This document shows, piece by piece, positions 1-10,368 of a stretch of 64,000 nucleotides of DNA. Position numbers and translations under genes: made by a program. How positions within the stretch are numbered: position 1 is the first letter of the stretch; each line of letters starts with the position of its first letter. The stretch is taken from assembly GCA_023105745.1 (NCBI GenBank), contig JALGQZ010000011.1:28084612-28148611 (forward strand), in the 5' to 3' direction. The notes beneath the pieces were generated by a model. The model was not told the origin of the DNA and did no database searches. It worked only from the letters and a program-made list of their open reading frames with translations. The DNA is from Austropuccinia psidii (lineage: Eukaryota; Basidiomycota; Pucciniomycetes; Pucciniales; Sphaerophragmiaceae).

Positions 1-377
1 CAAGGTCTCTGAGGTATGCAGGGGACATATCAGTGTTTGAAAGCAGTCAAAAACTTTATGTTCTTAGGGTATTAACCTTTGACTGTGCCTTGTACAAATT
101 TGTTATCTGCTTATTTGGGCAGTTTGCCTTTGGAGGTTACAACTGGGTTAATAATTGTAATCTTTCCTGTACAAGTGGTTAAGGTTGGTTTACCTTGTAT
201 TGAAGCAGAGTTTCGTGGTTTTCTACTCCTCTGAGTGGCTATTGGTGTCCACTTTTTGGCTGTAACAAGGCCTTCACTAAGTCTTTTTCCTTTGCCCTTG
301 CTGCCCTCTGGTTCTGAGGGTGTCACTGGTGTGTTGGCCTGTGACTGGGTCTCTAGTGGTATGAAATTTTCTTCCAC
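1..377 (-). pseudogene. N-terminal gag-region ORF of family A element (partial, one stop)
   Basis: The 88-residue reading frame is almost identical to residues encoded at 26552-26815 in the full-length copy: Ser/Pro/Thr-rich N-terminus, then a basic SKGKGKR stretch. No in-frame AUG is seen; the frame opens at a GTG. A TAA at 111-113 (a serine codon in the other copy) ends the frame early. A 68-nt intron equivalent lies at 9-76 with donor GTTAAT instead of GTAAAT, so splicing may be weaker here. The frame-1 type continuation is cut by the window edge. Confidence 0.75.
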
Positions 378-869
378 TGAATCAAACAGGAAAAGAGGGC
401 TTATGTCAGTTAAGACTTCTTAAAAGGCTGGTTTTGCACATCTAAGAATGGCCTCTGGGCTTGTATATTATTACAATATGCCCTTGTATTATGACAGTGT
501 AATTGAATTAACAATTCCACGTCAAAAATACAGCTTACTGATATGTGGTATACTGTTTGTATACCAATATCTTACAGAATACTTGTAATTAGCAAGTATG
601 CTCTGTCAAAGATGGTGTATTACAGGGCAATTGAGTTAACAATGTGCCCAAACACGCCTCAACTGTTGGTTTATCAGTATGAGCTGTCTTGATTCAATTA
701 AGAATTAAGATTGTATTAGTGGCTTAAAAGTGTTTTTATATACAAAACACGCCAAAAATACTGGTCTTGTGGTTATCAGCCACGTGACAAATACTCTTTA
801 AAATATGAGTATTTTTTAAAAAATAAATAAAAATATATAAAAATATATATTTTTTATAGAAAATGACGC

Positions 870-920
870 CTAAAAAGATAAAAAAAGTGTCAATAAAATG
901 ATAAAAAAGAGAAAAATTAC
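870..920 (-). other. Candidate 51-nt leader intron of family A element
   Basis: Read on the minus strand it starts GTAATT, has a TATTGACA branch-like site and a T-rich tract, and ends TTTTAG before GCGT. The full-length copy has the same arrangement at 26004-26057 with the better donor GTAAGT. It lies between the primer-binding site and gag. Confidence 0.4.
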
Positions 921-948
921 TTGTAATACGTCCAAAAAAGGTTTAAAA

Positions 949-964
949 CACGGCCAGGCCCCCA
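949..964 (-). promoter_or_regulatory. Primer-binding site, family A
   Basis: On the minus strand, 3 nt after the LTR end, the sequence TGGGGGCCTGGCCGTG begins. It starts with TGG, as expected for pairing with a tRNA 3' CCA. The identical 16-mer follows the LTRs at 25957 and 44761. I could not assign the tRNA. Confidence 0.7.
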
Positions 965-967
965 AAA

Positions 968-2406
968 TGTCAGGATGAGTCTATGTTGAAGTGGTAATAA
1001 AGCTATTTACAGCTAGAACTATGACTGTGACATGTGGAAAATATTTTAAAATTGTTTTATAAGGGTTAAAGGTGGATTTAATTAAAATAAAAAGGGCTTT
1101 ACTATAATGAATATAGTGGTGGTGAGCACTGTTGAAAGCCCTGGGTGCAGCTTTACCTGTTGGGTTACAATAATAAAGACTACAATACTTGAGTTTAAGA
1201 GTATACCTGCTTATTACCCAAGAGTAAAACTGTTTTTGACAGTTTACTACGTAGGGTATTCAAGAGCAGGATGAGGAGACAATTCTGGCTGTGAAAAGCC
1301 TCCTTTTTATCCTGAAATGGGGTGGAAAGGGTGCTAGACCTTTCCACGTAGAGGAAGTGAAGATTTTTCACTCTCTAGGACTGACTTGTGGTTTTCAAAC
1401 AGTCTGTATACCCTGTATTTGGCCCAGATGTGGCTTTGAAACCACATCTGGGCAGTTTTCACCAATACAGGGTGAACATTTTCATCTGGGGACCTCACAG
1501 CCTGATTCCTGACGTGTATGACGCGTAGAATGCTGTACAGAAACTGTATGGCACCCCAGTATTGACTGACTTATGAGTTATTGAAGTATTAACATTCTCC
1601 TTTGTCTATTTGACACCTCATAATCAGAGTACAACTGTATCCTGTCATAATACAGTTGTACTGGCCATACTGTGGGATTATAACCTTCAAATGGCCATAA
1701 CTCTGTCCGTTTTTGAGATATCATGCTCAACGTTGGTTCATTGAATAGCCCTGTATGAGCTCTACACAATGGTACCCAATTTGGTATGGTTATCATTAAA
1801 TATGACAAAGATATCCCATGTACAAGGTTTTTTGTACATAGGCGTGGTATGGGCAAAAAGCTGTATTGAGCTTGTTTGCCTCATAACTTTTGTTATAGGT
1901 GAGATATGAAGAAGTGGATGGCACCATCAGATAGCCCTGATTGTGCTCTTCCTAAAAAGACCCCACTTCAAGTATTCCGCACTAAAACTTTAGAAGTTAG
2001 ATGAGAGGTGAATGTTTTGTTCACCCTTATTTAGCCTGAATCTGACCATAACTCAAGTAATACTGGTGCTAGCTCAGTTTGGCTGGTACCATTGGATAGC
2101 CCTGACTTAGAGCTTCATTTTGAATACCCATTTGATGGGGTTAAGCTTCTCCTTCTAGATTTTAGATGAGAGGTGAAAATTAAGGTTTATGCTCAGCAAT
2201 AACTTTAAGCAGGAATAACTTTGTTATTTCTTGTCCTATGGTGATGGGACTCATGTTTTCAGAAATTGGTGAGTTTCCTCTTCCTTTTGATACCTTTTGA
2301 GCTGATTTGGCTCAGCTCCATGTTTTGGTGGTATTCTGGCTATACCATTGGTTTATGGTATTTTGGCTGTCATGCTTGTGCTCTGGTTTTTAGTCACAGG
2401 CTGACA
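968..2406 (-). repeat. 5' LTR of family A element (1439 bp)
   Basis: Read on the minus strand the repeat starts TGTCAGCCTGTGA and ends CTCATCCTGACA, the same terminal inverted TGTCAG/CTGACA as the LTRs at 24528, 32781 and 35621. Its last bases resemble the solo LTR at 35621-37056 more than those of the full-length element, so at least two subfamilies of this LTR are present. Confidence 0.9.
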
Positions 2407-2411
2407 GTACC

Positions 2412-2975
2412 CAAAGGTGTTACACATATAACATCTCAATTTGGTGAAGCTGCCAATAGAAAGCTTAAGGCTAGTGAGTGGCGCGTTTTATTTGCAGTAT
2501 ACATCCCTTTAGTATTCCTGGATTGTGTCTTTTGGAAAATGAACCACACAACATCCTTCTACTTGTCAATACTGGGGAACTCCTGCAATGCACAGAAATA
2601 ATTGGGGCCAAGACAATCACCAAGGATTATGCAGCTTTGCTTTCTCAGAAATATGAGTGATATCAAAGTACAGCAAATGAAAACTATCCAAAGATCAAAG
2701 TTATGCCACTCATCACTATTTAATGCATATACCTGAACAAATAATGTGTTGGGTACCATTAATGGGAGTGTTGGAGTTTTGTGGTGAGAGGTCGATTGGG
2801 ACTTTAACAAAGTTCAAGACAAATTCTATCAATGGTATGTAGAAACTTCAAAGTATTCAAAGGAATAGAATTGAAATTTTCTCTTTTTCAATATAACAGG
2901 AGCTATTGAGGAGACATTGATGAAAAAATTTGGAAAGATGCAAAGACTTCAAGATACATTGAAGAAACAGGAGGA
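2412..2975. other. Non-coding flank, nothing recognised
   Basis: AT-rich sequence beside the family A LTR. A fungal 3' splice site-like TTTTTCAATATAACAG occurs near 2884-2899, upstream of the ORF at 2976. No repeat or RNA gene was recognised. Confidence 0.4.
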
Positions 2976-3371
2976 ATGCATAAACAAAAAAAGGTGATTA
3001 TTAAAAAGTCAAACCACAAAGAATTTCATGATAAAACATATTTGCAGTTACTAAAGCATCTCAAAACAAGCCTTCCTGTTCTGAACGATTACTGGATTCT
3101 ACCTTACAATGGTCCTGTGCTTCAAAATTACGTAACAGAACACCATTTTTTTGAATGGCGTTTTGGATTGAAGGTTTCAAAGAGCCCAAAAAACAGTCTC
3201 ATATATGTTAAAGAAGGCTTAAACAAAATTCAATTCCGTCACATTTGTCACAGTATTGATTGTGAATGTGATGAAATTCATAAAGGTTTGGTATTATTAA
3301 TAAATTGGTTATATGATGTTAAAAACCGTGAAGATGGTTTTAAGGCACTTGATTCAATCTTGGATTCTTGA
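2976..3371 (+). CDS. Hypothetical protein, 131 aa, possibly a last exon
   Basis: An ATG-initiated frame of 131 codons that stays open upstream to about 2909. The product is basic at its N-terminus (KQKKVIIKKSNHK) and mixed hydrophobic/charged afterwards, with a short CEC cysteine pair and no membrane segment. I do not recognise the family. A 3' splice site-like tract ends near 2899 and the open frame starts soon after it, so this may be the final exon of a longer gene whose 5' part is not visible, or a fragment of a decayed transposon gene. No TATA box or neighbour argues for one or the other. Confidence 0.35.
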   Translation: MHKQKKVIIKKSNHKEFHDKTYLQLLKHLKTSLPVLNDYWILPYNGPVLQNYVTEHHFFEWRFGLKVSKSPKNSLIYVKEGLNKIQFRHICHSIDCECDEIHKGLVLLINWLYDVKNREDGFKALDSILDS

Positions 3372-4099
3372 AAATTGAGACAATTGATAGTGTCCAATGA
3401 TCTTAGTTCTATATAATTGTCTGAGGTATTGGGGCTAGGTGCGTATCGTAATCTTCCTACTTGGACATTAGGTTGCCCAAAAATAAGCCTTATGGCTTGC
3501 CCAATCAATAAGCTTGTAGATATTGAAGCTTTGGATTAGCTCCATTCAAACTGTATGTGTTTTGGTTTTTTTCAATTATTTAAATGGTGTGAACAAAAAT
3601 ATATGTTCAAATAAATTGTGCATAGCTTAAAACATGTAAAAAACACATTTGAAGATCATTTCCTTTAATGTAGTCATTTTCACTGATTCATTGTTTTATG
3701 TTCTCACAGGTGGCTTTCTTTTAGTTCTCACACATGAATTGTTTTTTGGTAAAAATATTTTTCTTTGCTTTCAATATTTGGGGCTTTTATTGCACCATGA
3801 AAAAAGTGCATTGGTCACCTTATAAATTCACAAGTAGTGATAAAACAAATTCAAGTGTTAATAAGACTTATAATGAGTTTTTAAATAACCAATCATTCAC
3901 ATAAAATAAGACAAATTAGTTTTTTGGTAAAATATTCAAATTTTGAGTCTTTTGGTCATCAAATCACATTTTTTTATTTAAAAGTCTATCTTTTGTATAA
4001 GGATTCAAATCAAATGAAAGAAAACCCATATTGAAAATGAATTGATCAGGGATTTTTAAATAAATCAGAAATCTGTTTGGGGAAAAATTGAGAATAAGA
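3372..4099. other. AT-rich intergenic sequence
   Basis: Poly-T and poly-A runs only; no supported ORF, repeat or RNA gene was seen on either strand. Confidence 0.4.
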
Positions 4100-5910
4100 G
4101 CAACAAAGCATCTACCATCCTACCCATTCATTTTGATGAGGTACAGTATAACAATCAATATCTTGTGCATGTGCAATCTAGGTGTCTTTTTCCAGCTCAA
4201 GATTGAACTCTCCTTCTTTGGAAGCTTATTCAATTTTTTCCTCTTTGCTTTGTTCTTCACTGGAGACCACATATGAACCATTGCTAAGCTCACCTTTAGT
4301 TTCATCTGAGTCATCATTAGGAATTTCGTGAGAAATGACTTATGGCCCAATCACTTTTTCCAAATAATTTTCAGTAAATTTTCATTGCTTAATTATTCAT
4401 TGGGATGTTGAACTCCTCAAATTGATGCTGAAGAGTTCGGCAAGAATGCCACATTTAAATAATCAGTGATTACAGTCTTCTTTCCTGGTGGCCAACTATT
4501 GAACAAGGTTGGGTCATAGAAGTCTATTGAAAGCCCCTTGGGTACTTGAGTACAAATTTATTTTTCAGGTATAGCAGGGACATAGCATTCACGTCATTGA
4601 GATTTAATGCCATTGTCTTGGTCAACCTTTTCCATCTCTTCATCCACCCTGTGCATAAAAATGTTTGCTTGTTCTGCTTGAAATTCAACTCTTCTGATAA
4701 TATACCTTTTTTCTTTAGGGTCGCATTCACCATCACTGTGTGCATCAATGTTTGACAATATTTTCAAATACCACTTAAGAAATCCCTGTGCAACACAAAA
4801 TGCTTAACCAATCTTTTTTAACTAAATAAAGAGGATAAATTAGCCAAAATAAAATTCAATGAAGAAAGACTTTTTACTTAACCTTTGTCTGGCTTGTAAG
4901 ATAGTACTACATTCTTTATCTTTCTTGTACTTTCCAGATTCTCTCAATTCTTTCTTGTATTGCTGAGATAGTGACCAATAGACAATATGATTATAGGTTT
5001 CTTCAAGAAATTGAATATCATTCAAAAATTTTAAGTTTATATTTGTGTACTCATAATCTCCCCCACCATAAAGCTGTTGAAATGTTTGGATTGCACTGAT
5101 ACGACAGGCCTCATTATAAAGAGTGTCACTTGGGTTATCAAGGTCTGGAGCCCATCATTGTATTCCAAGCTTGGATAATAATGAATGTGAAAATTCTTCA
5201 AGTTAACTATTCCACAGGCAAGCTTATTCTTTCCTGGTTGTACTCCTTGTAGGGTGATAACATCTTGTTCTGGTATCAAGGATACTGCAACAAGACTTTG
5301 AATAAAATTTGAAATTTCTATAGAAAATGAAAATCAAGTAATAAACTCTTTTAGCAATGAATAATCAGGTGGAAAAGGGATTGAGTGTTGATAGATAAGG
5401 CCCCATAATGCTTTGATGTGTATGGAAAATGCCTCCTAAAAATTCAATACATTAGAAGAATCTTGAAAAAAAGACTTGAGTTTAAGAAGAGAAATTGCTC
5501 ACCTTAGTAGGTTCAAACCCTGCTGGTGTTTCTTTGACAGTTAGCTGGTGAGGATGTTGCTTTTTTGGGGTTGGGTTTTGGTATTTCTTCTTTTTTTGTG
5601 CTGAAATAGTCTTCTTATAGTGAGGGGTCTTCCTATGTTGTTCTGTGGCAGTGGAAATCCTTTGGGGGGTGAGGTTTTGTTTTCTTTTATTACCTTTTGA
5701 TTTTCCTGTGGACAGTAGTTGATTTTGGTTTTGAACATGAAGATAGTTTACTTGAGAAAGTAAGATCTCAAATTCCTTATCACAAACTTCAAGAAATTGG
5801 TGGAGCTGTTTAATTTTGTCAGCCTGTGATTTGAGAAGGTCATTCAATTTAGGTCCAAGTGATGAAGCTGATGAAAAGGGTTTAGAGCTATTTTGGTACC
5901 CAAAATTCAT
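4100..5910 (-). pseudogene. Decayed multi-exon gene, function unknown
   Basis: The model starts at an ATG at 5910. Exon 1 (5503-5910, 136 codons) has a heptad-like Leu-rich stretch then a Lys/Pro/Thr-rich tail, and ends at a strong donor (AAG|GTGAGC). Exon 2 starts at 5435 after TTTTTAG in the same phase and reads EAFSIHIKALWGLIYQ; it has one in-frame TGA near 5320 and then, after a frameshift, continues to about 4880 (FLEETYNHIVYW). A further exon after TTGCACAG (about 4790) reads NIDAHSDGECDPKEKRYIIR and carries stops and a frameshift, ending in an acidic tail. The exon phasing shows it was once a real gene. From memory it resembles a repetitive hypothetical family of rust genomes; its role is unknown to me. 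Confidence 0.5.
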
Positions 5911-7073
5911 AGGTAATGTTAATGAACAACTGGATGGTATGTGGAATGGCAGTGTTCCAAAGGTCTAGAGTATTAATTACTGGTGATTCAGCAAAGAAAA
6001 GAGGCTTAGCTACTGGGTAATCTTCAACACTATACTTCCACTGAGCTTTAGCTACTGGGCAAGTAATTTTTACTATAATATACTGGACTACCTCCCAGGT
6101 GAGGGATGAATTATTCCTATGCTCCTACTGTGCAGTGGATATAATTTGCATGGGATATAATTTGCATGGGGGGGATTTTGAAATTCGGGGGGAGAGAGCC
6201 CCTCTATTTATACCTTTTGGGAGCCCAGGGGGCCCTCCATGGGAGCTGTCTTTTTCCACTTTAATTCCTCTTGATTTCATCATGTGACTCCATTTTTGGT
6301 GAGGCCCTTTCTTGCATGGGTAAGGTGATTTAAGGTTTGGTGATAATTTTTCTCTGCACAGCCTTCTTTCATCACATGATGGTCTTTTTGGTGAGCTAAT
6401 TATGATGTGATTTTCTTGGATTTTCCTTGCATGCATGAGGTGATTTCATTTTGGCTGAGGATTTTTCTTGTGCACAGCCTTTTTTCTGTCACATGATATG
6501 CTGTTGGTGGGTTCAGTATCACATTATGAATTTTGTATTTCCTTTGCATATGTCATATTTTAGGCTTGGTAGAAGTGGCTGTGTAATTTATGCAGGTGTC
6601 ATGTTTGTTTTTCTAATATAATTGACGAAGGAGCACAAATAGGAGAAAAAATAATAAAAATAAAGGAATGGATGATAAAAGACTTCAAAAACAAGGTAAT
6701 ATAAAACAATTGCACAACTTGGGAATTACAAATTGACATGATAAATTAACTTCATTGGTCAGAATTCAAATTAATTCCAGGTGCATACCTATATTTACCA
6801 ATTGACATGAAAACTCAAGCTTATTGGTCAGAACTTGGAGCCTGTGTCACTTTGCTACACCAAAACTACACGTCTCACCAGCTAAAACCTCTCAATTATT
6901 ATTTCTTAATTACCCTGTTTTGAGAAGCGCTATGGAGGCAAAAAGCTATAAATAGAGGTTTTCTCTCCCTCATTCTTCCCAGAATCATGGAACAAGTTCC
7001 CACTATCCAGGATCACCACCATCCCTGAACCAGCAGGATATCTAGAGTAGTAGTAGTGTTTTAGTTGTGAAAG
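5911..7073. other. Non-coding, with a plus-strand TATA-like site
   Basis: Holds a direct repeat of TATAATTTGCATGGG (6138-6171), a run of similar TCACATGATG-containing segments (about 6285-6500), and CTATAAATAGAGG at 6946-6958 followed by pyrimidine-rich CTCTCCCTC. No ORF that looks coding follows before the LTR insertion at 7190. The minus-strand frame at 6125-6436 looks like non-coding repeat sequence. Confidence 0.35.
6204..6212 (-). promoter_or_regulatory. TATA-like box upstream of the decayed gene
   Basis: TATAAATAG on the minus strand, about 295 bases before the ATG at 5910, within a GC-richer patch (6180-6260). The position is plausible for a promoter of that gene. The 9-mer is expected a few times by chance in this AT-rich window. 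Confidence 0.3.
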
Positions 7074-9495
7074 GCTCAGTAGCCCTGCTCAGGAGCTTAG
7101 TATTTTTGAAGAATAGTAGTATAGCCATAGTGAAAGATCTCAGTAGCTTAGTATCATTGAAGGAATAGTAGTATAGCTATATTGAAAAATGTAAGGTTTG
7201 TCTATGAAACTCTTGATAATAGTAGCAAAATCAAGAGTACTATGACTGTCCTCAATAGAAATATATAATATAACAAAATATTATAACCACAAATTTAAAT
7301 ATAATTATTAAAAATAATTATATAAAAAAATAAATTTAATTATTATTATAAAAATATAATAAAAATAATAATAATAATTATAATAAATTATAATTATTCT
7401 ATTATTGTTATAGTCACTGACAGTTATAACAATAAGACTGGTAAAGCTCTTAATGAGACAATTACACGTGGAAATATGAGTATTAACCACCTATAAATAA
7501 TATAAATATTATTTATAAAAGAATTATAACACACACTGTGCAGAAATAATTCTTATAGAATAAAATTCTATATAAAAAAACTAATACTAGATAAAAAAGA
7601 TATAGAACTTTAGAGAAAACTTACTTATAATATTTATTTAATACAACAAGTTAAACAACAACAGTTATTATATTAAATAATGATTATAAGTTAAAAACAA
7701 GCCTAAAATCAATAATTTCAAGGATAAAACAACTTTTTAAAATAAAATTGAAGATTAAAGAGTTTTTAAGAGGAATTTGTGGATTTTAAAAGATATTTAA
7801 GATGATAATTTTATAATATAAAATATATTATTCATGATTACAACAATAATCTGAATTATATGACTTCAATTCTTTAATTTACAATTAATAAAGAATAAAA
7901 TAACTTAAGAATTACTTCAATGATCAGATTTTATAAATAATAAAACTTGACCTGTTTAAATTTCTAATATGATTGGATTGATGATGAATGATGGACAAAA
8001 ACAGTGATGAAAAGACTCTTTTTATGTCTTCAAAGCAGCTCTCATGATTAATAATGAATATAGAGGGCGTGCTCAGGTCAAAACTGAAAAACAATACTTA
8101 AATACAAAGTTCTTAACTTAAGGCAACTTGTTTTTAATTCCAATTTAAAGTTACCAGTGTTATTCTTAACTCCATGTAACTTTAATCCTCATTTAAACTA
8201 ATTATTTTAAGTTTTTAATATAAATAAACTTATTTATATTAAGGTTCATCACATGAACAACTTAAAAATAGAGTTTCAAGCAGAAATCTCTTAAACTCAA
8301 TTTTTAATTAATTTTTAAAGAAATAATAATTTTCTTTGAGCTTAATTAAAAGAGTAAATTTCCAGGCTAATTACCCAGGAAATTTATTTATAAAAGATAC
8401 TTAAAATTTAATTTATATATAGATAATATTAAATTCTAAGCTGTGTGAGATTTTCAAGAAAATCCATTAAGATTTGGATTTTTAATGAATTTTTGAAGTT
8501 ATTGCTATTTTTCCACGTAAAATAGCAATACACACCAAACCTTAGCTTTTGATAAGGTTTTGTTTCTTGTAACTTTAAAGTTTTAAGCTTATTTAAGGTT
8601 TTTAAGCTTTATTAAGCTTTCACAGTTCTTAAAACCTTGATTTCAAGCCTGAATATTGGGATTTACACTTTGGCAGCTTGAAATTCCTGTCCAAATTGGG
8701 ATGAAACCAGTTTAAACCTTAAGGTTGGATCAAAGTCTAATCTTAAAGTTTAAATAAGGTTGAAAATCCTCCAATACAGGTGGACAACCTTAATTGAATC
8801 ATTGCAGATCCAAAAAGTTGGGTACCCCAGCTCTATTTGGTCTTTTTCCTTTGTCCCACCTTTTTGCGTGGATTTTGCCCTTTTATTTATTTAAAGCCAT
8901 ACCATGGCTTTAAACCCTTTTAAATTGATCTCACGCAGGATTTACATTCTGTATGGCAAATCCTTAGCCAATTCAGTAAATATACACCACACCTCAATTT
9001 TAACTAAAATTTTGGTAAGTTTGCATTAACCTTATGCAACTTTAGATTTAAGCTTATTTAAGCTTAAATTTAACAATTTTAAAAAAATGTTAAAAATGTT
9101 AAATTAGTACTGTGAATTTCTTAAATCTTCTAATAACACAAGAAATAAGTGTTTTTGGGTATAACACCTTATGGATGTACCCTAGGTCATTTTTGGTGTA
9201 GAATCCAAAAATGACATAATATTTATAACTTTGTTTATCCAAAAAAAAGTTATACTTCTTTTTTGTTATTTTTTATTTTGATTTCAACTAAAAAGTCTGT
9301 TTAAGACAAAATTAACTGTTTATAAAATCATTTGTGGCCTTATGGGTATGTTATACATACCTCACAGGCTCACAAAAAAGCTCAGTGGCCTTGCTCAATA
9401 GCTTAGTATTATTAAAAAAATAGTAGTATAACCTTAGCCAAAAGCTTAGCAGCTTTTCTCAGAAGCCTAGTATTATTAAAAGAAAAGAAGTAGTG
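7074..9495 (+). repeat. Short tandem repeat (about 4 units of 50-65 bp) split by a solo LTR
   Basis: Units share GCTCAGTAG...GCTTAGTAT and AATAGTAGTATAGCC. Two lie at 7074-7189 and two at 9380-9495. The family B solo LTR sits between units 2 and 3. Confidence 0.6.
7190..9374 (-). repeat. Solo LTR, family B (2185 bp)
   Basis: In plus orientation it runs TGTAAGG...GGCTCACA, matching the LTRs of the element at 39563-46947 along its whole length. AAAAA on both sides (7185-7189 and 9375-9379) is consistent with a 5-bp target duplication, though low-complexity. No internal retrotransposon sequence adjoins, so the body was lost by LTR-LTR recombination. The minus-strand frame inside it (7308-7490) is AT-rich LTR sequence. 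Confidence 0.85.
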
Positions 9496-9645
9496 ATATA
9501 AAATTGATATCAAAGGTATTAAAAGAAGAAAATACAGTAATCCTATCATTAATATTAATATGAAAAAATAATTATAATCAACCTGAAACCAAAAAAAATA
9601 TTCTTATCAGTTTTATTGAAATAACAGAAAACCACAAAAAATATA

Positions 9646-9709
9646 GGGTGTTGGTAAACACACGTAAGCCCTTACGTGTTTTTACCAATTTAAGGTAAAA
9701 ACACGTAAG
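9646..9709 (+). repeat. Left MULE terminus with inverted subterminal motifs
   Basis: Contains the terminal repeat (9646-9669), then CTTACGTGTTTTTACC at 9671-9686 and its inverse GGTAAAAACACGTAAG at 9694-9709. The first motif and the terminal repeat form a near-perfect palindrome around 9670. Confidence 0.75.
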
Positions 9710-9894
9710 TGACCTTAATTTTCAAAACAATTCCTCAGGCTCAGTTTTGAGGATTTTTTTAATTTTTTTTTGCCATATTTTTCCCGACTTGGCATGTCAA
9801 TAAGCACAAATTTTTTCAATTTTTTTTTTTGCCAAATTTCACAAATTTGGCCAATATGCCAAAATGGCATATTTTTTTTCAAAAATTCATTTAA

Positions 9895-10250
9895 AATCTT
9901 CCCACTTATGAATTTACTTAATTTTTTTTTAAAATGAAGGGTTCAATGTGAAGAATAAAGCACCAGAATCCCATAATTTTGGGAATTTTTTTGGTTGGGA
10001 CAAGTGAAGGCGCAAAAAGGGGTTTTTTTCAAATGTTTTTTCCCGTCATTGTAATATGCCTATTTTTAAAAGGTGAATTTAATAACTTCCCACTTATGAA
10101 TTTCCTTCATTTCTTCTTTAAATTAAAGGGTTCAATCTGGACAATAAAGAACCAGAAGCTCATGAATTGGGAAATTTTTTTGGGTGGGACAACAAGTGAA
10201 GGCGCAATGAGTGTTTTTTTAACTGTTTTTTCTCTTGTGTGTAATATGAA
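9895..10250 (+). repeat. Direct repeat (about 165 bp, 2 copies) inside the MULE
   Basis: Copies at about 9895-10060 and 10084-10250 share CTTCCCACTTATGAATTT, AAGGGTTCAAT, AATAAAG-ACCAGAA, and GGGAC...AAGTGAAGGCGCAA. They lie between the left terminus and the 3' end of the transposase gene. Confidence 0.55.
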
Positions 10251-10368
10251 TATTTCCAAGTACAAAATTTCCACAAGCTTGATAAAAAATGAGACTGAGG
10301 TGGGATTTAAGCAATAAATATGACTGAGGAGGGGGATAATTGGCATAAATTGTATATACAAAAATCAC

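Larger units (their letters stand above)
1..2406 (-). mobile_element. Family A Ty3/Gypsy-type LTR retrotransposon, 5' end only
   Basis: The element lies on the minus strand: its 5' LTR is at 968-2406, its primer-binding site at 949-964, and the start of its gag region runs to the window edge at base 1. The internal part is nearly the same as 25958-26930 of the full-length element at 24528-34210, including the same early ORF and the same 68-nt intron position. The flanking 5 bases after the LTR (2407-2411, GTACC) should recur beyond the left edge as target-site duplication, which cannot be checked here. The rest of gag, pol and the 3' LTR lie outside the window. Confidence 0.9.
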
